Origin: Treponema sp.
Lineage (GTDB): Bacteria > Spirochaetota > Spirochaetia > Treponematales > Breznakiellaceae
Assembly: GCA_031288005.1 (NCBI GenBank)
Contig: JAITSE010000064.1
Span: 1-10,983, forward strand
Length of the DNA stretch: 10,983 nt
Reading direction: 5' to 3'
Under the pieces are notes generated by a model. The model did not search any database. It worked only from the letters and a program-made list of their open reading frames with translations, and was not told the origin of the DNA. This document shows positions 5,409 through 10,983 of this stretch, piece after piece. A program made the position numbers and the translations under genes. The first letter of the stretch is position 1. Each line of letters begins with the position of its first letter.

Positions 5409-8102
5409 ATGAACACTGAGAACAAGAAGAAGAATGTATTTTTCTTTGGAGATGGCGGGGCGGAAGGCTCCGCGGAGATGAAAGCCCTGCTTGGCGGCAA
5501 GGGCGCGAACCTTGCGGAAATGACCAGGATAGGTATACCGGTTCCTCCGGGTTTTACGATTTCTACCGAAGTATGCGCCGAGTTTTTCAGCAATGAAAAT
5601 AAATACCCCCTGGGCTTTGAAGATGAAGTGCTTGACAATCTGAGAAGGCTGGAAGAAATGATGGGCAAAAAGCTTGGAGACCACAGCGATCCCCTGCTGG
5701 TGTCGGTCCGCTCAGGGGCCGCGGTTTCCATGCCGGGCATGATGGACACGATTCTTAACCTGGGCATAAATGATGCGGCCGTGCTGGGCCTGGCGGAAAA
5801 GACCGGGAATCCCCGCTTCGCCTGGGACGCTTACAGGCGTTTCATCCAGATGTACGGCGAAGTAGTTATGGGCGCGCCCGCGGAAAACTTTGAGGCCGCA
5901 ATTTCAGACCTCAAGAAAGCCAGAAAGGTTGAACTTGACACGGAACTTGCCGCGGAAGACCTGGAAAAACTGGCGGAGGAATATAAAAAAATCGTGAAGA
6001 AACACGCCGGGACCGAATTTCCCCAGGAGCCAAGGGATCAACTCTGGGGAGCTATCAACGCGGTCTTCGACTCTTGGATGAACAAGCGGGCCGTCGAATA
6101 CCGCCGGCTCAACAATATCAGGGGCCTCAGCGGAACGGCGGTCAATATTCAGGCCATGGTGTTCGGCAACTTCGGGGACGATTCTGGAACCGGCGTTTGT
6201 TTCAGCCGGGACCCTTCCACGGGAAAGAAGGAATTCTACGGGGAATACCTTATGAACGCCCAGGGCGAAGACGTTGTGGCTGGCGTGAGGACGCCAAAAA
6301 AGATCTCTTTTCTGGAAAAGAAAAACAAGGAGCTTTACGATCAGCTTGTGTCCATAATATACAGGCTGGAAAAACACTTCCGGGATATGCAGGATTTGGA
6401 ATTTACAATTCAGCAGGGTAAGCTCTACATCCTTCAGACCAGGAACGCCAAACGCACCGGGGCCGCGGCGGTGAAATGCGCTATCGATATGACGGAGGAG
6501 AATCTTATCGACCGGGAGACAGCGGTCCTCAGAGTGAGTCCGGAGCTTCTGGATCAGCTTTTACATCCCATGATAAATACCAAGGCTCTCAAATCGGCCA
6601 GGTCCCTCACCAAAGGACTCAACGCGTCTCCCGGCGCGGCCTGCGGACGCATCGTGTTTTCCGCGGCTGACGCGGAAGCCTGGCACGCCAAGGGGGAGAA
6701 GCCTCTCCTGGTCCGCAAGGATACAAGCCCCGAGGACATTGGCGGCATGGCGGTATCCCAGGGGATTCTCACTTCCACCGGGGGGATGACGAGCCACGCG
6801 GCGGTAGTGGCCAGGGGAATGGGGATTCCCTGCGTTGCCGGGGCCAGGGGCGTCTCGGTTCAGGGAAAAAAGGCCGTCATTGCCGGGGAAACCTTTAAGG
6901 AGGGAGACTGGCTTTCCATAGACGGTTCCACAGGCGTGATTTACGAGGGGCAGCTTCCCCTTGTGCCGCCTGGAATCTCCGCGGACATGAACACCTTCCT
7001 TTCATGGTGCGATGATATCCGCGCTTCTTCGGCTCGTGACGGCATCACGGGTTTTGAGGTCAGAGCTAACGCGGACCAGCCGGAAGACGCCAGGCGGGCT
7101 TTCGACTTTGGCGCCCAGGGCGTCGGACTTTGCCGCACGGAACATATGTTTTTCGCTCCGGAAAAACTGATTCACTTCCGGGCCATGATAGTTGCGGATT
7201 CCCTGGATGAACGAAAGACAGCGCTCAAGAAGATTCTTCCGCTGCAAAAAAAAGACTTTTTCGGCATATTTAAGGCCATGGAAGGCCGGCCCGTAACCAT
7301 AAGGCTGCTGGACCCGCCGCTCCACGAATTCGTCCCCCATACAAAAGAGGAAATCAATGAGCTTGCGGAGTTTCTCAATACTCCGCCTAAGTCCCTCATT
7401 CCTAAACTTGAAAGGCTCAAAGAGGCGAATCCCATGCTGGGACACCGGGGCTGCCGTCTGGCTGTTACTTTCCCGGAGATCTACGATATGCAGGTTGAGG
7501 CCATTGCCCTGGCCGCTGCTGACTGCGCAAAGAAAAATATCCCGGTAAACCCGGAGATTATGATCCCTCTTGTAATCACAGCCCGGGAGTTAAAGCTGCT
7601 CCGCCCAAATGCGGAAGCGATCCTGAACAGGGTTTTTGACAAGGCGGGGGTGAAAATTTCCGTTAAAATCGGGACGATGATAGAGGTTCCCCGGGCGGCT
7701 CTCAGAGCGGCCAATGCCGCCGAATACGCCGATTTTTTCAGCTTCGGGACCAATGACCTTACCCAGATGACCTTTGCCTTCAGCCGGGATGACTCGGCTT
7801 CTTTTTTACCGGCATATTTGGAAAAAAACGTCCTTGAAGTGGACCCTTTCAAGTCTATAGACGAGGAGGGCGTGGGCTTCCTCATTTCAAGCGCTGCCGG
7901 ACAGGGCCGCTCCGTCAACCCCGGCCTAAAAACGGGTATCTGCGGCGAGCATGGCGGGGACCCAAAGAGCATTGATTTCTGTTATCGCGCTGGATTGAAC
8001 TACGTATCCTGTTCGCCATTCCGGGTGCCATTGGCGCGCCTTGCGGGGGCTCAGGCGGTACTCAAAAACCGCCCCGCTGGAAGTTTGCCGCCCCTTGTGT
8101 AA
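5409..8102 (+). CDS. ppdK: Pyruvate, phosphate dikinase
   Basis: The 897-residue enzyme interconverts pyruvate, ATP and phosphate with PEP, AMP and pyrophosphate in the cytoplasm. The N-terminal ATP-grasp region (to about residue 350) includes GGKGANLAEM and the strong family block RSGAAVSMPGMMDTILNLG (about 100-118). The swivelling phosphohistidine domain has GGMTSHAAVVARGMG with catalytic His463. The C-terminal PEP/pyruvate barrel has GLCRTEHMFF (Arg576) and GICGEHGGDP with the catalytic Cys845. All key residues are kept and the length is close to that of bacterial PPDK (about 875-900). The start is set at ATG 5409 because GGAGG (5399-5403) lies five bases before it. The in-frame ATG at 5397 overlaps that ribosome site. 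In treponemes PPDK is commonly paired with pyrophosphate-dependent glycolysis. The gene stands alone, flanked by inverted GGAAAC elements. Confidence 0.97.
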   Translation: MNTENKKKNVFFFGDGGAEGSAEMKALLGGKGANLAEMTRIGIPVPPGFTISTEVCAEFFSNENKYPLGFEDEVLDNLRRLEEMMGKKLGDHSDPLLVSVRSGAAVSMPGMMDTILNLGINDAAVLGLAEKTGNPRFAWDAYRRFIQMYGEVVMGAPAENFEAAISDLKKARKVELDTELAAEDLEKLAEEYKKIVKKHAGTEFPQEPRDQLWGAINAVFDSWMNKRAVEYRRLNNIRGLSGTAVNIQAMVFGNFGDDSGTGVCFSRDPSTGKKEFYGEYLMNAQGEDVVAGVRTPKKISFLEKKNKELYDQLVSIIYRLEKHFRDMQDLEFTIQQGKLYILQTRNAKRTGAAAVKCAIDMTEENLIDRETAVLRVSPELLDQLLHPMINTKALKSARSLTKGLNASPGAACGRIVFSAADAEAWHAKGEKPLLVRKDTSPEDIGGMAVSQGILTSTGGMTSHAAVVARGMGIPCVAGARGVSVQGKKAVIAGETFKEGDWLSIDGSTGVIYEGQLPLVPPGISADMNTFLSWCDDIRASSARDGITGFEVRANADQPEDARRAFDFGAQGVGLCRTEHMFFAPEKLIHFRAMIVADSLDERKTALKKILPLQKKDFFGIFKAMEGRPVTIRLLDPPLHEFVPHTKEEINELAEFLNTPPKSLIPKLERLKEANPMLGHRGCRLAVTFPEIYDMQVEAIALAAADCAKKNIPVNPEIMIPLVITARELKLLRPNAEAILNRVFDKAGVKISVKIGTMIEVPRAALRAANAAEYADFFSFGTNDLTQMTFAFSRDDSASFLPAYLEKNVLEVDPFKSIDEEGVGFLISSAAGQGRSVNPGLKTGICGEHGGDPKSIDFCYRAGLNYVSCSPFRVPLARLAGAQAVLKNRPAGSLPPLV

Positions 8103-8140
8103 AGCCGTATAAACTTCCGCCGAGGAGACGTGACGGACAG

Positions 8141-8172
8141 CCCGCGAGAACGGGGGGCCAGAGGTTTTTTTT
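8141..8172 (+). terminator. Possible weak terminator of ppdK
   Basis: A short stem CCCG/CGGG (8141-8144, 8151-8154) is followed, after ten bases, by a run of eight T (8165-8172), 38 nt past the ppdK stop. The stem is short and the spacing to the T run is long, so this is a weak candidate. It would stop ppdK transcripts before the oppositely oriented tRNA. Confidence 0.3.
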
Positions 8173-8179
8173 ACATTAA

Positions 8180-8251
8180 GCCAAAGTGGGGAATCGAACC
8201 CCAGACCTGCGCATTACGAGTGCGCCGCTCTGCCATCTGAGCTACTTTGGC
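8180..8251 (-). tRNA. tRNA-Thr (anticodon CGU)
   Basis: The 72-nt minus-strand sequence folds as a full cloverleaf: acceptor GCCAAAG/CTTTGGC, D stem GCTC/GAGC, anticodon stem GCGCA/TGCGC with loop CTCGTAA, and T stem TGGGG/CCCCA with loop TTCGATT. The anticodon CGT reads ACG codons, giving threonine. No CCA follows; the next bases are TTA, so CCA must be added after transcription. AT-rich sequence TATATA lies at 8261-8256, only four bases upstream of the mature 5' end, which is closer than expected for a -10 box. A frame on the opposite strand starting MGNRTPDLR is a typical spurious tRNA-antisense call. Confidence 0.97.
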
Positions 8252-8325
8252 ATTTTATATACGCGGCAAAAAACAGCCGGTAAGCCCATTGTTATAGTAT
8301 TATTGGACTTAGCGAACATCGGCTC

Positions 8326-8391
8326 GCGGAAACTTAGGAAACGCGGAAACGCGGAAACAAGTTTCCGAAGTTTCCGACGAACAACTCTATT
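8326..8391. repeat. GGAAAC nonamer-repeat element, copy 2 (inverted and shorter)
   Basis: This is the reverse orientation of the element at 5162-5281. Bases 8368-8391 are the exact reverse complement of 5162-5185, including TTTCCGACGAACAACTCTAT. The interior has four GGAAAC units, then GTTTCCGAAGTTTCCG, so it has fewer nonamers than copy 1. The central junction GCGGAAACAAGTTTCCG is shared. Copy number of the 9-mer therefore varies between the two loci. Confidence 0.85.
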
Positions 8392-8441
8392 ATCTGAATG
8401 ATAAAAACACGATAAGCGCACGGAGGTCAAGCCCTGTTCTG

Positions 8442-8472
8442 AGTCCCGTGAAACCTCCGGTTTCACGGGACT
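8442..8472. repeat. Perfect 14-bp hairpin, REP-like
   Basis: AGTCCCGTGAAACC (8442-8455) and its exact reverse complement (8459-8472) enclose the loop TCC. No T run follows on either strand, so it is not a classical terminator. Its left arm with flank (8439-8460) resembles the left arm of the larger hairpin at 8496-8518, which suggests one repeat family. Confidence 0.8.
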
Positions 8473-8488
8473 AAAAACTCCCCGAAGC

Positions 8489-8590
8489 AAGCCGCTCTGA
8501 GACCCGTGAGACCATCGGAAACAAGTTTCCGCCGGAAACTTGTTTCCGCAGTTCGTAGAACCGATGGTCTCACGGGTCTCAGAGCGGCTT
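8489..8590. repeat. 30-bp perfect hairpin with a nested GGAAAC hairpin in its loop
   Basis: Bases 8489-8518 are the exact reverse complement of 8561-8590, starting AAGCCGCTCTGAGACCCG. The 42-nt interior holds a second hairpin: GGAAACAAGTTTCC (8517-8530, the first two bases shared with the outer arm), loop GCC, then GGAAACTTGTTTCC (8534-8547). The inner piece matches the core of the GGAAAC elements at 5162 and 8326. After it, GTTC-GTA-GAAC (8551-8561) forms another small inverted repeat. The structure looks like one repeat family lodged in the loop of another. No open frame here looks real. Confidence 0.85.
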
Positions 8591-8647
8591 AGGATTAAGT
8601 GAGAGTCTCTCCCACTCGAGTGGGAGCCGCTTAGGATTAAGTGAGAG
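8588..8647. repeat. 18-bp direct repeat (42-bp period) around an 18-bp palindrome
   Basis: CTTAGGATTAAGTGAGAG occurs exactly at 8588-8605 and 8630-8647. Between the copies lies CTCCCACTCGAGTGGGAG (8609-8626), a perfect palindrome. The first copy begins inside the right arm of the 30-bp hairpin, so the repeats appear to be stacked modules. The bases just before the copies differ slightly (GCGG and GCCG). Confidence 0.8.
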
Positions 8648-8650
8648 CCG

Positions 8651-8675
8651 TGCAAACCGGCTCCGCCGGTTTGCA
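8651..8675. repeat. Perfect 11-bp hairpin upstream of the MmeI-like gene
   Basis: TGCAAACCGGC (8651-8661) and its exact reverse complement (8665-8675) enclose TCC. It overlaps the proposed -35 box of the downstream gene and is not followed by a T run. It may be an operator, a REP-like unit or a barrier to read-through; the sequence alone cannot decide. Confidence 0.75.
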
Positions 8676-8704
8676 AATCCCCCGTTTCAGGCTATGATTC
8701 CGCC
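8671..8704 (+). promoter_or_regulatory. Candidate promoter of the MmeI-like gene
   Basis: TTGCAA (8671-8676) and TATGAT (8693-8698) are 16 nt apart and match sigma-70 boxes at 4/6 and 5/6. Initiation seven bases past the -10 would fall on the A of the ATG at 8705. No Shine-Dalgarno sequence is present between the -10 and the ATG, so the message may be leaderless. Confidence 0.4.
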
Positions 8705-10983
8705 ATGCCTCTTTCATGGAACGAGATAAAAACCCGGTCCGCCGCCTTCGCGCTGGAATGGAAAGAGCGCCCGCCAGCGCGGGAAAAAGCCGACGCCCAG
8801 ACCTTTGAAACCGAATTCCTCCGCGTCTTCGGCGTGGAGCGGAAGAAAGCAGCGCTCTTTGAACACGAAGTCCGCTTCGGGGAAGGGGAGGGCGGCGGAC
8901 GCGGCTACATCGACCTGTTCTGGAAAGGGAAGATCATCATCGAGATGAAAACCCCCGGCAAAGACCTGGACAAAGCCTACGAACAGGCGAAAGCCTACGC
9001 GCTGACCTTGCCGCGGAAAGACATTCCCCGGGGCATACTCATCTCTAATTTTTTAAATTTTCAGTATTACGATTTAGAAGACGAAGCCAAACGCTATTCC
9101 TTCCGCCTCGATGAGCTGCCCGCGCACGTGGAGTTGTTCGGCTGCATTGCGGGCTACAGAGAAATTGATCCGTATAAACATTGGGACCCGGTAAACATAC
9201 AAGCCGCCGAAACAATGGGCCGACTCCATGACCGCTTAAAAGAAACAGGCTACAGCGGACGGCAGCTTGAATTGTATCTGGTACGATTACTGTTCTGTCT
9301 CTTCGCGGACGACACCGGAATATTCGAGCCGCCGAATCTTTTTAACAAATATCTGTTGGAACGTACCGGCGAGGATGGCAGCGATCTTGCGCTTCACCTA
9401 CAGATGATTTTTGAAACCCTGAACAAGCCTAAAGAAAGCCGCTTTAAAACCCTTGATGAAGAGTTGAATCGGTTTCCGTACATAAACGGCCGCCTGTTTG
9501 AAGAAAAGATCGAAACCGCCGCCTTTGACCGCGCCATGCGGGACACGCTCATTGAGTGCTGCTCCCTTGATTGGAGCAAAATCTCCCCCGCCATATTCGG
9601 GGCGATGTTCCAGAGCGTGATGAATGATGAGGAGCGGCATGACATCGGGGCGCATTACACGAGCGAGCAGAATATATTAAAGCTGATACATCCGCTGTTT
9701 CTTGACGGCCTGCGGGAAGAATTTAACGCGATAAAACAACTATCGCCCGCAAGCCGCAGGGATAAACTAATCGCTTTTCATGAAAAGACAGCCGGCCTGA
9801 AATTCCTTGATCCGGCCTGTGGGTGCGGCAATTTTCTTGTTATAAGCTACCGTGAACTGCGCTTGCTGGAATTTGACATTTTGGAATTGTTGTTAGGCAA
9901 AGAAAAAGTATTTGACATCCACAACGAAATAAAGGTGAACGTGAATCAATTTTACGGGATAGAGATTGAGGAGTTTCCGGCGCAGATAGCCCAGGCCGCA
10001 ATGTGGCTTGTGGACCATCAGATGAATATGCTCGTCCGGGAACGTTTTGGCGAATACTTTATCCGGATTCCTCTTACAGCCGAGGCATCGATCCACTGCG
10101 CCAATTCATTGAGGACCGACTGGGAAAGCGTGATTCCAAAAAATGAATTGAATTATATTTTAGGGAATCCGCCGTTTTTGGGGGCCCGGGTGATGAATAA
10201 AACGCAAAAAAGCGAGCTTGTTCAGATATTTGATAACATGAAGGACTGCGCCAATCTGGATTATGTTACCTGCTGGTACAAAAAAGCGGCGCAGTATATT
10301 CAGGGCGCAGCGAGCGGCGGCACAGAAATCGAAGCGGCCTTTGTATCAACGAACAGTATCTGTCAGGGCTTGCAAGTCCCTGTTTTGTGGCCTGAATTGT
10401 TTTATAAACACGGAATAAAAATTAATTTTGCCCATCAAACTTTTAAGTGGAGCAACGAGGCCAGGGGAAAGGCCGCGGTTTACTGCGTGATAGTTGGGTT
10501 TTCGCTGTCAGACAGAAAAGTAAAAAAACTGTACCATTACGCCGGCGTTACAGGGGAACCCGTTGAAAGCATTGTTAATCATATAAATCCATATCTTGTT
10601 GATACGGCGGATATATTTATCGAGTCCAGGAATAAACCCTTGTGTGATATTCCGCCGATGAATTTTGGAAATATGCCTGCCGACGGCGGAGAATTGCTTT
10701 TTACTTCTGAAGAAAAGAATGAGTTTTTATCAAAAGAACCGGAAGCCGCCGTTTATTTTCGCGGATTTATCAGCGCCAATGAATTTATCAATAATAAAGA
10801 GCGCTGGTGTTTGTGGCTCGCGGACATTGATCCCGGTCAGATGAAAAAGTTGAAACATATATTGCGGCGGGTGGACAATGTAAAAAAAATCAGGGAAGCA
10901 TCAGCCCGTCCGCATTTGGCGGACACGCCTTATTTGTTCGCCCAAATCACCCAGCCCATGGGAAAGGATTTTATTTTAATACC
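8705..10983 (+). CDS. MmeI-family type IIL restriction-modification enzyme (3' end outside window)
   Basis: The reading frame is open for 759 codons and leaves the window without a stop; MmeI itself has about 919 residues. One chain carries DNA cleavage, N6-adenine methylation and target recognition. The N-terminal nuclease motif is D70, E80 and K82 (YIDLFWKGKIIIEMK), the same numbering as in MmeI. The N terminus MPLSWNEIK also matches the family, supporting the ATG at 8705. A helical linker (about 150-310) leads to the amino-methyltransferase domain: GAHYTSE (315-321), motif I LDPACGCGNF (368-377), FYGIEIEEFPAQIAQ, and catalytic motif IV NPPF (488-491). The TRD begins near the window end, and the residues that set sequence specificity lie beyond it. 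Such enzymes typically methylate one strand and cut about 20 nt away. No separate methylase or specificity gene is needed. Both active sites look intact. AT-rich patches from about 9045 onward contrast with its GC-rich first 110 codons. Confidence 0.95.
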   Translation, partial: MPLSWNEIKTRSAAFALEWKERPPAREKADAQTFETEFLRVFGVERKKAALFEHEVRFGEGEGGGRGYIDLFWKGKIIIEMKTPGKDLDKAYEQAKAYALTLPRKDIPRGILISNFLNFQYYDLEDEAKRYSFRLDELPAHVELFGCIAGYREIDPYKHWDPVNIQAAETMGRLHDRLKETGYSGRQLELYLVRLLFCLFADDTGIFEPPNLFNKYLLERTGEDGSDLALHLQMIFETLNKPKESRFKTLDEELNRFPYINGRLFEEKIETAAFDRAMRDTLIECCSLDWSKISPAIFGAMFQSVMNDEERHDIGAHYTSEQNILKLIHPLFLDGLREEFNAIKQLSPASRRDKLIAFHEKTAGLKFLDPACGCGNFLVISYRELRLLEFDILELLLGKEKVFDIHNEIKVNVNQFYGIEIEEFPAQIAQAAMWLVDHQMNMLVRERFGEYFIRIPLTAEASIHCANSLRTDWESVIPKNELNYILGNPPFLGARVMNKTQKSELVQIFDNMKDCANLDYVTCWYKKAAQYIQGAASGGTEIEAAFVSTNSICQGLQVPVLWPELFYKHGIKINFAHQTFKWSNEARGKAAVYCVIVGFSLSDRKVKKLYHYAGVTGEPVESIVNHINPYLVDTADIFIESRNKPLCDIPPMNFGNMPADGGELLFTSEEKNEFLSKEPEAAVYFRGFISANEFINNKERWCLWLADIDPGQMKKLKHILRRVDNVKKIREASARPHLADTPYLFAQITQPMGKDFILI

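Noticed and set aside
5160..5767. Minus-strand frames with VSE/VSK repeats or overlapping the ppdK start
   Set aside because: They combine the repeat array with the antisense of the conserved ppdK N terminus. No ribosome site or family resemblance.
8186..8676. Frames over the tRNA and the hairpin cluster on both strands
   Set aside because: The plus frame is antisense to tRNA-Thr and the minus frame translates palindromes; both are typical artefacts.
8180..10983. Genomic island integrated at the tRNA-Thr 3' end carrying the MmeI-like gene
   Set aside because: The tRNA 3' end faces ppdK, not the MmeI-like gene. No integrase and no repeated tRNA 3' segment are seen.
8705..10983. BREX PglX or type I HsdM subunit
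   Set aside because: The N-terminal D-E-K nuclease fused to the methyltransferase, the residue numbering and the N-terminal sequence match MmeI. No BREX or hsd neighbours are visible.

Overview
The window looks like a stretch of spirochaete chromosome, probably a Treponema of the termite-gut type. The base composition is moderately GC-rich, the tRNA gene encodes no CCA tail, a long pyruvate phosphate dikinase (PPDK) is present, and the intergenic DNA is crowded with palindromic and GGAAAC-type repeats. The genus is an inference from general resemblance; only a database search could confirm it.

Layout. Positions 1-477 hold no gene. They contain a fold-back element with perfect 96-bp inverted arms (1-96 and 242-337), then a three-copy 23-bp tandem repeat. 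Positions 478-5127 are a tightly packed five-gene minus-strand cluster, read from right to left: MlaE-type permease, MlaF-type ATPase, MlaD-type MCE protein, a TPR lipoprotein and a long-chain trans-polyprenyl diphosphate synthase. The first four look like an inner-membrane phospholipid transport system, with no MlaC or MlaB gene visible. The prenyl synthase lies last in the cluster and may share its transcript. Positions 5128-5408 separate this cluster from the divergent ppdK gene and carry a nonamer-repeat element. Positions 5409-8102 are ppdK on the plus strand, followed by tRNA-Thr(CGU) on the minus strand (8180-8251). Positions 8252-8704 have no gene but hold a dense set of nested hairpins and direct repeats. 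From 8705 to the window end runs the first 759 codons of an MmeI-family (type IIL) restriction-modification enzyme, cut off inside its target-recognition region.

How the parts relate. The Mla-like genes and the prenyl synthase both serve the cell envelope. PPDK interconverts pyruvate and PEP in central metabolism, using pyrophosphate/ATP chemistry. The MmeI-like enzyme is a self-contained defence system that combines nuclease, methyltransferase and target recognition in one chain. The most unusual part of the window is its non-coding DNA. Two copies of the GGAAAC repeat element bracket ppdK and the tRNA in opposite orientation with an identical 24-bp outer end. A third fragment of the family sits inside the loop of a 30-bp perfect hairpin. 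Two genes, the mlaE-like permease and the mmeI-like gene, appear to be preceded by a promoter so close to the ATG that their messages may be leaderless. I did not find a convincingly new multi-gene system; the repeats are the best candidates for something undescribed.
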